Positions 24,308 through 32,227 of a stretch of DNA of 64,000 bases are shown here, in pieces. The translations under genes were made by a program, and so were the position numbers. How positions within the stretch are numbered: the first letter of the stretch is position 1; each line of letters starts with the position of its first letter. The notes beneath the pieces were generated by a model that saw nothing but the letters and a program-made list of their open reading frames with translations, did no database searches and had not been told where the DNA came from. This DNA comes from Thermoplasmatota archaeon. GTDB taxonomy: Archaea; Thermoplasmatota; JAKEGO01. The stretch covers positions 1 to 64,000 of the forward strand of contig JANQNK010000007.1 in assembly GCA_028279595.1 (NCBI GenBank), written 5' to 3'.

Positions 24308-25024
24308 TCACCGCCTCTTCCTCTTCTTGACACTGCCCTTCTTCGGGGCTATCCTTCCAACCTTGGCACCTGGCCAGGAGTTCCTCGAAACGGTGGAGGG
24401 CTTCCCGACGTGGGGATGGTTACCTCCGCCGTGCGGGTGGTCCACGGGGTTCATGGACACGCCGCTAGTGTACGGGTATATCCTGGCCTTGGAGCGTAAT
24501 GAGTGATGCCGCTTGCCGGCCTTGGCGAAGGGTTTGTCCTTCCGCCCGCCGCCCGCGACGATGCCGACAGTTGCCTTGCACCGGGGCGGGAGCGCCATGA
24601 GCGCGCCCGAGGGCATCTGGACCATGGTCTTCTTGCCCTGGGAGACCACGATCGCGTAGGCGCCTGCGGCCCTGACGAGCTTGCCCCCGTCGCCCGGGAG
24701 CTTCTCGAGGTTGTATATCGCGGTACCTTCCGGGATGTTCCCGACAGGCAGGATGTTGCCGTTCCTCATCTCGACCTCGGCCCCGATGGATACCTTCATT
24801 CCGACGTACATGCCGTCGAACGCGATGAGATAGCCCTTGTGGCCGGTGTCGAACCTGACGAACGCCAGGGGTGCGCTGTGTCCGGGGTCGTGGACGATCT
24901 TCTCGACACGTCCCTCGGCCTTCCGCACCTGTGGATACGAGACGCTCGCCTTGTACCTGTGACTGGGGGCGCGGTATGTTCCGCCGCCTTTTCCTCGCCT
25001 CTGTGATCTGAGTCGTTTTCCCAT
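24308..25024 (-). CDS. rpl2: 50S ribosomal protein uL2
   Basis: 238 residues, the archaeal length. It begins GKRLRSQRRGKGGGTYRAPS and contains the invariant NPVDHPHGGGNHPHVGKP loop (about 195-212) that reaches the peptidyl transferase centre, followed by PGAKVGRIAPKKGS. Essential for subunit association. It is followed in the operon by uS19 after five bases. Confidence 0.97.
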   Translation of the reverse strand: MGKRLRSQRRGKGGGTYRAPSHRYKASVSYPQVRKAEGRVEKIVHDPGHSAPLAFVRFDTGHKGYLIAFDGMYVGMKVSIGAEVEMRNGNILPVGNIPEGTAIYNLEKLPGDGGKLVRAAGAYAIVVSQGKKTMVQMPSGALMALPPRCKATVGIVAGGGRKDKPFAKAGKRHHSLRSKARIYPYTSGVSMNPVDHPHGGGNHPHVGKPSTVSRNSWPGAKVGRIAPKKGSVKKRKRR

Positions 25025-25035
25025 TCACAACCACC

Positions 25036-25299
25036 TCAGAAGATCCCTATCCTCATGCCGACGTCCTCGGCACGGTATCCTTCCGCGAACTTGATTATCG
25101 CGTGCTTTCCGTCCTTCTGCCTCTTGGTCGCCACGTCCGCCACCTTGACGTCGTAGCGCTGTTCGAAGGCCCTCTTGATGGTCTCCTTGGACGCGGACTT
25201 CTCCACGACGAAGACGAGCTTGTTCTCGCTCTCCATCAGGGTGAGGGTCTTCTCTGTAACGTAAGGATGCAGAAGTATCTCATGCTCTATCAGAGCCAT
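25036..25299 (-). CDS. rpl23: 50S ribosomal protein uL23
   Basis: 87 residues, a compact archaeal uL23. LLHPYVTEKTLTLMESENKL is the conserved start and YDVKVADVATKRQKDGKHAI the following strands. It forms the docking site for the signal recognition particle and the Sec channel at the tunnel exit. It overlaps the end of uL4 by 10 bases. Confidence 0.95.
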   Translation of the reverse strand: MALIEHEILLHPYVTEKTLTLMESENKLVFVVEKSASKETIKRAFEQRYDVKVADVATKRQKDGKHAIIKFAEGYRAEDVGMRIGIF

Positions 25300-26051
25300 C
25301 CGGCCACCTCCTTGAGAGCGGATTCGGTGAAGACCGTGAGCCTGCCCGGATCGCCTCCGGGGGCGAGGTCCTCGATGGAAACGCGTGAGACCGGAACGAT
25401 GTCCAGCCCGGGGATGTTCCCGACCGCGTTCTGGACCGCTGCGTCCTCGCTGGTGATGACGAGAATGGACCTTGGCGTCCTGAAGCGCCTGGCGCGCATC
25501 TTCCCGCGCCCGGCCCTGATGTGACGGCCCTCCTTGGCCCTGACGACGTCGTCGGAGATCCCGACCTTCTCGAGGAAGGCCATGGTGTCCTTGACGGTCG
25601 TGAACGCCTCGAACTTGTCCTCGACGACCACCGGAAGGGTGACCTTGTCGCCGAAGCGATGGCCGCGCTCCGCGACCGCTTCCTTGTCCGCCGTGGCAGC
25701 TAGAGCCGACCGGCGTGCAAGGCGCCTCTCCTTGCGGTTGATCTTCTTGGTCCAGATCTTCTCGACCTTCGGGGGATGCGCCCTGCGTCCGCCCACCGTG
25801 AGCGGAGCCTCGGCGCCCCTCCTCGTGCCCTTGATCCTCGGGTTCCTGGCAGTGCCGCGTCCCTTTCCCCAGTGGTCGACCGAGTGCTTCCTTCCGGCCA
25901 TCCTGTCGGAGCCGTAGGGCTGCCTGCGGTTCGCGCGGGCTGCGGTGACGCTGCGCCTTATGAGATCGATCCTGAGAGGGGTCTCGAAATGGTCGGGGAG
26001 ATCGACCTTCTTCTTGGACTTTCCCGCCGTCGAGTAGAGGTTGACCTTCAC
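25290..26051 (-). CDS. rpl4: 50S ribosomal protein uL4
   Basis: 253 residues, archaeal uL4. The loop that reaches into the exit tunnel is represented by GRKHSVDHWGKGRGTARNPR and PLTVGGRRAHPPKVEK; the globular part has LARRSALAATADKEAVAERGH and ILVITSEDAAVQNAVGNIPG. It lies between uL3 (5-base gap) and uL23. Normal in length. Confidence 0.96.
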   Translation of the reverse strand: MKVNLYSTAGKSKKKVDLPDHFETPLRIDLIRRSVTAARANRRQPYGSDRMAGRKHSVDHWGKGRGTARNPRIKGTRRGAEAPLTVGGRRAHPPKVEKIWTKKINRKERRLARRSALAATADKEAVAERGHRFGDKVTLPVVVEDKFEAFTTVKDTMAFLEKVGISDDVVRAKEGRHIRAGRGKMRARRFRTPRSILVITSEDAAVQNAVGNIPGLDIVPVSRVSIEDLAPGGDPGRLTVFTESALKEVAGWL

Positions 26052-26055
26052 GTTA

Positions 26056-27042
26056 TCATCGCCCCTGCTTGGACTCCACGGAGACGTAGCTGATCTCGAC
26101 CTCCACGTCCTTTCCGTGATAGCGCGTGGCGTCCCTCAATCTGACGAGCCTCTTCGCGGGACCCGGGACGGACCCCTTGATGAGCATGTAACTGTTCTTG
26201 ATGTTGCCGTAATGGAGGAAACCGCCGTTCGGCGTGACCTCCTCGCCGTTCTCGCCGGTCTTCAGGACGACCTTGTTGTACTCCGTCCTCTGGTGGTATC
26301 CCATCTGACCGGCCTGGGGAACGGACGACATGACCCAGGTCCTCCATGGACCGAGGGTACCGATCATCCTCCTGTGCTTGCTGTTCTTGTGAACGAGGAG
26401 CTTGACGCCCCAGCGCTTGACGACTCCCTGCCAGCCCTTGCCGCGGGTGACGGCTGCGACGTCGACGACCGTACCGGGAGTGACGATCCCTTCTGCGGTG
26501 ATCTCCTTTCCGATGAGCTCCTTCGCCAGCACCATCCGGTCCTCCATGGTCCCCCCGCCGATGCGGAGCTCCATGATCTCCGGGACCTTCTTCGGGATCC
26601 CGCTCACGAGGAACGGCTGTGTATGGGCAATGAGCCTCAGATCGTCAATGCTCTCCTTCTCTATCCTCTTCCAGGACTGCTTCGGCTTCGCAGGTATCGG
26701 CAGCCTCTTCTTGAGGTGAGGGTCGAGCTTCTTGGCCCAGACCTCGGAGAGCGTCTTCAGACCGTACGGGGAGTCGACGTAGGCCCTGACCCCGACGACC
26801 ACCATGGGAGGTGTCTCGAGAACTGTGACGGGCACGCGGATCTCCTGACCCCGTGTCGTGCTCTTCGCCCTCTTGTCCTCCATGAAGACGTGTGTCATTC
26901 CGGCCTTGTAACCGGCAAAACCCTGTACCTTGGCCTGGCTACCCCCCTCCGGCCATGATCTGAACCGGGGGGTTTCGCGCCTTGCTCTCTTTCTCGGAGA
27001 GTAGGCCATAGAGCCTCTTCTGGGATGATGGTTCTTCGGCAT
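26056..27042 (-). CDS. rpl3: 50S ribosomal protein uL3 (first gene of the S10/spc operon)
   Basis: 328 residues. PKNHHPRRGSMAYSPRKRAR at the start is the archaeal/eukaryotic uL3 signature, followed by FAGYKAGMTHVFMED and, further on, KGWQGVVKRWGVKLL and the WVMSSVPQAGQMGYHQRTEYN loop near the peptidyl transferase centre. ATG 27042 is chosen because AAGGTGG is positioned six to seven bases upstream; the frame stays open to 27255 but that part lies across the leader and has no family similarity. It heads an operon of 25 genes ending with SecY. Confidence 0.96.
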   Translation of the reverse strand: MPKNHHPRRGSMAYSPRKRARRETPRFRSWPEGGSQAKVQGFAGYKAGMTHVFMEDKRAKSTTRGQEIRVPVTVLETPPMVVVGVRAYVDSPYGLKTLSEVWAKKLDPHLKKRLPIPAKPKQSWKRIEKESIDDLRLIAHTQPFLVSGIPKKVPEIMELRIGGGTMEDRMVLAKELIGKEITAEGIVTPGTVVDVAAVTRGKGWQGVVKRWGVKLLVHKNSKHRRMIGTLGPWRTWVMSSVPQAGQMGYHQRTEYNKVVLKTGENGEEVTPNGGFLHYGNIKNSYMLIKGSVPGPAKRLVRLRDATRYHGKDVEVEISYVSVESKQGR

Positions 27043-27100
27043 ATGTCCACCTTTCCGTGGTTTGGATATATGGCTCCCAAGACCGTTGCGCTTCCTGGCC

Positions 27101-27125
27101 GCCCATAACTCACGGGTGAGTGGGC
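27101..27125 (-). promoter_or_regulatory. Hairpin in the leader of the ribosomal protein operon
   Basis: In the predicted uL3 leader, GCCCA and TGGGC pair at the base and CTCAC and GTGAG above, with an unpaired TTA on one side and a two-base loop: ten base pairs in 25 bases. It lies about 60 bases upstream of the uL3 start. It is a candidate for control of the operon, for instance by a ribosomal protein, but nothing in the window proves this. Confidence 0.45.
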
Positions 27126-27185
27126 ACCATTGTAGGGATATTTCCCTTGGCGCATGGTCTAAGGAGTCCGAACAAACGGATTGGG

Positions 27186-27194
27186 GTATATAAT
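27186..27194 (-). promoter_or_regulatory. Box A promoter of the ribosomal protein operon
   Basis: ATTATATAC on the minus strand predicts a start near 27164 and a leader of about 120 bases before uL3. This contrasts with the leaderless single genes in the window. Read on plus, the same site could serve the tandem repeat region and the small gene at 27423. Confidence 0.6.
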
Positions 27195-27241
27195 GGTTAC
27201 GATTGGCTACGTTTGGAAGGAAAGACCCCGTGAGAGCATGG

Positions 27242-27384
27242 GTGAGACGGGTCAATGGTCCCTCAAAGGCATTGGTGATACGCGTTGAGGCACCCGTAGT
27301 GACATTGGTGATATGCGTCGATGAACTCGCTCCGGCGCTAGTGAGACGCGTTGAGGCCGGACCGGACCGGCCTCGAGCGCGTCT
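27242..27384 (+). repeat. 33-base tandem array ending in hairpin element, copy D
   Basis: Half-elements of the type GTGAGACGCGTTGAGG start at 27242, 27275, 27308 and 27341, exactly 33 bases apart, each preceded by a version of CATTG. The last unit continues into the complete hairpin: outer stem AGACGCG (27344-27350) with CGCGTCT (27378-27384), junction TT and GAG, inner stem GAGGCCGG (27353-27360) with CCGGCCTC (27367-27374), loop ACCGGA. It is the best-paired copy. The array lies between the ribosomal operon promoter and the small membrane protein gene. Confidence 0.8.
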
Positions 27385-27422
27385 ATGAAAGAATTAAGAG
27401 GACGAACGGAATAGCATCCCCC

Positions 27423-27689
27423 ATGAGAGCAATGATCCTCCCCGGAATCGCGGGCATACTCTTGATAGTCGCAATGGCATTGGCCTCCGCCGGTCAGAGG
27501 ATCGCAGCATTGCTGGTCCTCGCAGTCTTCTTCTTCTTCATCGTCCTGTCCATGATGGGATTCAGGAACGCTGCAAGACAACTACTCCTCCAGATGGACG
27601 CGGAGGACAGGGCCAGGAAGGCGGCCATGGAAGAAAGGGAACGGAAGAAGGCCGAGGCCCGGAAGCCGAGGAAGAAGGAAGAGGAGTGA
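27423..27689 (+). CDS. Small two-helix membrane protein with charged tail
   Basis: 88 residues, not recognised. Two hydrophobic segments (about 5-22 and 27-46, with VLAVFFFFIVLSMMGF) are followed by a long, highly charged helix, probably cytoplasmic, running MDAEDRARKAAMEERERKKA to a KKEEE end. Such hairpin-plus-charged-tail proteins are common in archaea without known role. ATG 27423 is taken because the frame before it runs through hairpin element D. Another ATG follows at 27432. Hairpin elements D and E flank the gene closely (39 and 22 bases). Confidence 0.7.
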   Translation: MRAMILPGIAGILLIVAMALASAGQRIAALLVLAVFFFFIVLSMMGFRNAARQLLLQMDAEDRARKAAMEERERKKAEARKPRKKEEE

Positions 27690-27711
27690 CCATCCCTTCG
27701 GCGACATTGGT

Positions 27712-27753
27712 GAGACGCGTCGACCCCCGACCGGATCGGGGTCGAGCGCCGTC
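27712..27753 (+). repeat. Intergenic hairpin element, copy E
   Basis: GAGACGCGT, inner stem GACCCCCG (27722-27729) with CGGGGTC (27737-27743), junction GAG, then CGCCGTC. It is preceded by ACATTGGTGAGACGCG, the same sequence as in the 33-base units of copy D 370-440 bases away. It lies between convergent genes. Confidence 0.75.
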
Positions 27754-27786
27754 GCTAACAGTTATTATCCTGTTTTAACAGAGCTT

Positions 27787-28980
27787 CTACTGTTTAGGTT
27801 TGAACGCTGACATCGAGCGGAGCCGCTCGACCACTTCCTCGATGACCTCGATCGTCCTGTCGATCTCCTCGGGTGTGTTCCGCTCGTCGAAACTGAACCT
27901 GATGGAGCCGTGGGCTTCCTCGTGGGAGCGTCCCATTGCGACGAGGACGTAGTTCGCCTGCAGATTCCAGGAAGCACAGGCGGAACCAGTTGACACTGCG
28001 ATGTCCTCCATGTCCAGGTATAGGGTTATGGCTTCACCCTCGATGAAATTGAACGTGATGTTGGCGAGGTCCGGCATCCCGATGGGCCTCTCCACACTGC
28101 AGAGCTCCACCGGTGAGTCGGGCACCTCGACCGGACTGTTCTGGAGCTTGTCCGTGATGTGGTCGAGCCCCGAGATGAGACGCTTCCTCAGGACGTTCGT
28201 ATGGGACCAGACCTCGTCCCTCTGACCGACCATGATGCCCACCGCCTCGCCGAAACCCGCTGCCGCCGGGATGTTCTCTGTTCCGCCGCGAGCCCTGTGG
28301 TACGAGGTGTCGCCCATTACATGCGGGGCGATCTTCAAACCGGACGGGAGGATGACCGCACCCGCACCGAGCGGCCCGGATATCTTGTGAGAACTGATCG
28401 TCAGCAGGTCGTACTCGAGCTTCGACATGTCTATCGGCATCTTCGCGAAGGCGTGGGCGGCGTCGGTGTGCAGGATGGCGTCGGACTTGTCACGTACGAC
28501 ATCCCTGATCGCCTTCAGCGGCTGGATGGCTCCGACCTCGTGATTGACGGCTTGAACGCTCACAAGTGTCGTGTCCTTCCGGAGAAGTCCAGCAAGATCG
28601 TCCATGTCCATGACGCCGTTCTTGTCGACCTTGGCGAAGTCGACATCGAATCCTGAAGTGCTCAGGCTCTTGGCCGGAGCGAGGACTGACGGCTGATCGA
28701 TGGATGATACGATGACATGTTTCCCCTTCGGGTTCGCGTGAGAGACGCCGACGATGGCGAGGTTGTTCGCCTCGGTCCCGCCGGACGTGAAGACGACATC
28801 GTTGTCGGTGTTGAGTTCGGAAGTTATCGCATTTCTAGACTCGTCCAGTGCGTCGACAGCGGCCATCGCCTCCTGGTACAGACCGGAGGGTGCGCCCACC
28901 TGCGGGATGAGGCTGCAGGCGCGGTGCGCCGCCTCTGGGAAGATGCGGCGCGAGCGATAGCTGTCAAGGTATATCCTCAT
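27787..28980 (-). CDS. Cysteine desulfurase (NifS/IscS type)
   Basis: 397 residues, a class V aminotransferase-fold PLP enzyme that takes sulfur from cysteine for Fe-S cluster and tRNA sulfur supply. Motifs: FTSGGTEANNLAI near 65-77, HEVGAIQP near 145, HTDAAHAF near 170 (PLP-binding Asp), SSHKISGPLGAG near 195 with the PLP lysine, RGGTENIP near 230, and STGSACAS near 325 with the catalytic cysteine in the long IscS-type loop. The N-terminus YLDSYRSRRIFPEA departs from the usual YLDNNATTP. Box A ACTTTAAA (29004-29011) is 24-31 bases upstream, so the mRNA is probably leaderless. No IscU scaffold lies beside it. Confidence 0.94.
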   Translation of the reverse strand: MRIYLDSYRSRRIFPEAAHRACSLIPQVGAPSGLYQEAMAAVDALDESRNAITSELNTDNDVVFTSGGTEANNLAIVGVSHANPKGKHVIVSSIDQPSVLAPAKSLSTSGFDVDFAKVDKNGVMDMDDLAGLLRKDTTLVSVQAVNHEVGAIQPLKAIRDVVRDKSDAILHTDAAHAFAKMPIDMSKLEYDLLTISSHKISGPLGAGAVILPSGLKIAPHVMGDTSYHRARGGTENIPAAAGFGEAVGIMVGQRDEVWSHTNVLRKRLISGLDHITDKLQNSPVEVPDSPVELCSVERPIGMPDLANITFNFIEGEAITLYLDMEDIAVSTGSACASWNLQANYVLVAMGRSHEEAHGSIRFSFDERNTPEEIDRTIEVIEEVVERLRSMSAFKPKQ

Positions 28981-29003
28981 CGTTCCGCAATCGGAAAGGG
29001 GGG

Positions 29004-29011
29004 TTTAAAGT
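29004..29011 (-). promoter_or_regulatory. Box A promoter of the cysteine desulfurase gene
   Basis: ACTTTAAA on the minus strand is centred 27 bases before the ATG at 28980, the leaderless spacing seen for several other genes here. Confidence 0.6.
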
Positions 29012-29026
29012 TTAGGCCTTATGGAG

Positions 29027-32000
29027 TCAGGTCAGATAGGTCCCGCAGTTCGAACAGAACCTCTCGTCCTCATCCAAAGAAGCGTTGCATTCCGGACACT
29101 TCCGGTCCACCTCATCCTCGGGGATCTCGACAGGAGTCACCAATCCCTTGTAACCCTTCCCACCACGGTCGTAGTAGAGGTCATCGTCCTCCTCTTCCGC
29201 GGGTTCCGGCTCAGGTTCAGGTTCGAACTCAGTTTCGGGTGGCGGTCTGGCAAACTGCTCATGCTCGGGTCTCGGTCGCTCGTAAGGACTTGCAGGGGGA
29301 GGACCGGTCGGACCTCCTCCGCGCTCGTATCCTCGTGCCTCCCATTCGCCCTCTTTCGGGTCCATCCTCTCCCGAGGCCGGCCGAACTGCTCCCTATCGT
29401 AGAAGTGTTCAGCATGGTCCCCTCGAGGCGGCCCACCGACAGGCTCGGTGTTCCACTCTACGTCAGCATCCTCGGGCGGGGGTGCATGGCCAGGCAGCCT
29501 GTCATGAGGTGAACGGCGGTCACGGTACTCCTCCTCGGGAGGCCGTCTCGGATCGGGATCGCCCGGTTTCCAGCCCGGTGGTGGTCGATACATTCTCTCG
29601 TCCGGCGGAGGACCGCGCATCCGTCCCTCCTGCTCGGCCTTCTTCCTCTCTTCCTCCTCCTTCCGTTTCTTCTTCCGGCTGGAGGCGGCCGCGATCGCGC
29701 CGATGACGACGAAGATGGTGGTCAGGACGAGTCCGAGCATCAGGGGGTTCTGCGGAAGGCCTGTGAAGAACTCGATGATCTGGTCGGCGATCCCCTTCTG
29801 CTCCTCTTCATCTGGATCCTCCTCACCCGGAGGTTCGGCCTCAGCGTCGATCTCGAGCATAGCGGTGAACGCCTCACTGAAATTTCCGTCATCGTCGGTC
29901 ACGACGAGGGTAATGGTATGTGTACCGACACGGATGTCAGATTTGGTGAATGAGGGATTGGGCCCGTCGTAAAGTTCATCTCCGAGGAGGGTCGATGTCC
30001 AGAAGTAGTTCTCGACCATTCCGTCGACATCGGTTGCGGATGCTGTGAAGGTGATCGTCTGCCCGTACACTGCGGGATTCGGATCGAACGTGATACTGTT
30101 GATGACCGGAGGAATGTTGCCTCCGCTCGGGACGCTCTTGACCTCGAGCTCCTCGGTGACCCACTCGCTCCAGGCTCCGTCATCGTCCTGGCATCGGAAG
30201 GAGATGGTGTGGTTGCCGATGGAGAGGGTATCGGTCATAGTGGTATTATCAAGACCGTCGTAGAACTCCCCATCGACCGAGGAGGACCAGACATATCGTT
30301 CAACAGTTCCATTGTCGGTCCCGTTACCCTCGAAGGTCACGTTGAAGGTCTCGTAGGCCGGGGAAGGTGTGATGGACGTGATGGATGCGACTGGCGGATC
30401 GTTGGTATCGTTCGTCTGATTCGATTCATGGTTAATGGTGATCATAGCGGAGTCAGGTTCGCTCCAGTCCCCGTCGTCGTCCTGAACGGTAAACGATATT
30501 TGATGCTCACCGACGGAGAATTCTGAGTACTCAGTTCCATTCGATGTACTATTGTAAAACTCTCCATCAAGATCGGAAGTCCAAACGTATCGGACGACCG
30601 TACCATCAGCGTCAGTACCGTTGCCGAGAAAGGTAATGTTCTGGCCGAAGCCACCCGATGACGGGTCGATCATAACAATGATACCGACCGGAAGTTCGTT
30701 TGGTGTACGGGACCCATTTGGGACCATCAGCGGAAAGTTGTCCTTACTTGCTCCCTCGATCTCATAAGGGGTGTCCCCCACCCCGTCTCCGTCCGTGTCA
30801 TTCCCTAGATAGTCGGACCAGTAGTTGCCCTCAAAACCGTCATCCCAATCGTTGTACCTGTGGGCATATGCCTGTGGAGAAATTCCGCTGTCCATGAAAA
30901 CGTTGTCAACGACCACGTTATTAGAACTATAGTACGCGAGACGAAGTGCCTCCTTTCCGTTCCCACAAAAGGTATTATTCTCTATCAGATTGAAACTCCC
31001 TGTATTGATTTCCATCCCGACAAGATGATTGTCTACGAAAGATGAGTTTAAAATCATACTGTTATCGGCGTCCATGTATACTGCTTCAGAGTACCAGCTA
31101 TCGTACGAATTCCTTCGGAAAGTGCATCCATCGATAGTAATGTTCGTAGCATCGTCCGCGTATATGGCATACTCACCATTGTCCCGCATGATACTATCCT
31201 GAATATTGATATCCAAGGAATTGTATAGGTATATCCCGACCCTAGCTTCCGATATTTCACACGAGGCGATCGAAAAATTGTCCGAAAAACCGATCTGGAC
31301 TGGGAATCCGCCCGAATTGGAGTTCCAACCGAATGCCGTTATTTCTGTGCAATTCCCGATAAGATAATGTGCATTCGGATCGTCCATCAGAACATTGGCT
31401 TCATTTCGATGATAGTAGAAGGGATTTCCATTAACAGTAGTATTTCCTATGTTGTGGGTGACCCAATGGTCGATCTCGTCGCCTAGAATACGTATTCCTG
31501 CAGAGTCGAATGTACAGTCAATGATCGTTTCGTTCAGACTCCTCCAGATCTCTATGCCGTTGTACTCGAAATCACAGTTCTTAACCGTAATTTCATCTTC
31601 GGCAAGAGTTATCGCGGCATTGGAATTTCCTTCAAATGTACAGTCCACAACCTGGCTGGATTGGGTGCTTCCCTGGATTTCAATATCTGTTACAGTGTTA
31701 TTATAGAATCTACATCCTATGATGCTTGTAGATTCCGCGAGCATGACAAACATGCCCAGCTCCGCGTTGCCATAAATTGCACAGTCCTGGATGATCACAC
31801 CTGATACATGAGAAATATCAATGCCGGCAGTAGACTTGGTCTCGTCGCCGCCACCCTTGACCCCTAGGTCACGAATAGATACCCACGCGGATACCTCGAT
31901 GGTCGTATCAGAACCTTGACCATCGATAATCGTATTTGTGGAACCAGACCCATTGATGTATAGAGGTTTCCCAATGTAAACGTTTTCCTCGTACGTCCCT

Positions 32001-32182
32001 GGCCGAATCTTGATCTCGTCAAAATCAGTGGCATTCGCTATCGCATCCCCAATGGTCGTGTAATCGACTCCACCCCCTCCGTCATCATCCACGATGATCG
32101 TTTCCCCGACAACTCCGTTAGGTGTGAATATCAAGACCACAGCGACAAGCATCACGACGACGAGGAGCCTCCTGGCAGACAT
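29027..32182 (-). CDS. Surface protein: NosD-type beta-helix, three PKD-like domains, membrane anchor, zinc ribbon
   Basis: 1051 residues. Signal peptide (about 1-28, LLVVVMLVAVVLIF). A right-handed beta-helix follows, opening with TIIVDDDGGGGVDYTTIGDA and rich in N-x-T/S and NNT repeats, closing with NYWSDYLGNDTDGDGVGDTP near 470. Three PKD-like beta-sandwich repeats (about 500-800) share a WTSDLDGEFYN or WSSSVDGEFYD core. Then a membrane helix (LMLGLVLTTIFVVIGAIAAA), a basic stop, a Pro/Arg/Glu-rich tail and a terminal zinc ribbon, CPECNASLDEDERFCSNCGTYL. The helix is outside and the ribbon inside. ATG 32182 is preceded by GGTGGGAT; the eight extra upstream codons are not needed. The beta-helix part is AT-richer than the tail. 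Role unknown, perhaps cell-surface glycan binding. Confidence 0.9.
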   Translation of the reverse strand: MSARRLLVVVMLVAVVLIFTPNGVVGETIIVDDDGGGGVDYTTIGDAIANATDFDEIKIRPGTYEENVYIGKPLYINGSGSTNTIIDGQGSDTTIEVSAWVSIRDLGVKGGGDETKSTAGIDISHVSGVIIQDCAIYGNAELGMFVMLAESTSIIGCRFYNNTVTDIEIQGSTQSSQVVDCTFEGNSNAAITLAEDEITVKNCDFEYNGIEIWRSLNETIIDCTFDSAGIRILGDEIDHWVTHNIGNTTVNGNPFYYHRNEANVLMDDPNAHYLIGNCTEITAFGWNSNSGGFPVQIGFSDNFSIASCEISEARVGIYLYNSLDINIQDSIMRDNGEYAIYADDATNITIDGCTFRRNSYDSWYSEAVYMDADNSMILNSSFVDNHLVGMEINTGSFNLIENNTFCGNGKEALRLAYYSSNNVVVDNVFMDSGISPQAYAHRYNDWDDGFEGNYWSDYLGNDTDGDGVGDTPYEIEGASKDNFPLMVPNGSRTPNELPVGIIVMIDPSSGGFGQNITFLGNGTDADGTVVRYVWTSDLDGEFYNSTSNGTEYSEFSVGEHQISFTVQDDDGDWSEPDSAMITINHESNQTNDTNDPPVASITSITPSPAYETFNVTFEGNGTDNGTVERYVWSSSVDGEFYDGLDNTTMTDTLSIGNHTISFRCQDDDGAWSEWVTEELEVKSVPSGGNIPPVINSITFDPNPAVYGQTITFTASATDVDGMVENYFWTSTLLGDELYDGPNPSFTKSDIRVGTHTITLVVTDDDGNFSEAFTAMLEIDAEAEPPGEEDPDEEEQKGIADQIIEFFTGLPQNPLMLGLVLTTIFVVIGAIAAASSRKKKRKEEEERKKAEQEGRMRGPPPDERMYRPPPGWKPGDPDPRRPPEEEYRDRRSPHDRLPGHAPPPEDADVEWNTEPVGGPPRGDHAEHFYDREQFGRPRERMDPKEGEWEARGYERGGGPTGPPPASPYERPRPEHEQFARPPPETEFEPEPEPEPAEEEDDDLYYDRGGKGYKGLVTPVEIPEDEVDRKCPECNASLDEDERFCSNCGTYLT

Positions 32183-32227
32183 GATTATCCCACCGGCCAA
32201 TCGCACTCTGGATAGTTAACGATTTCG

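Noticed and set aside
27242..27384. CRISPR array
   Set aside because: The period is 33 with a repeat part of only about 16 bases, four imperfect units, and no cas gene nearby. The last unit matches the dispersed hairpin elements.
27203..27388. 61-codon open frame with 11-residue repeats
   Set aside because: It starts with TTG, consists only of the DNA repeat units and runs through the hairpin element. The same half-unit and hairpin recur elsewhere outside any frame.
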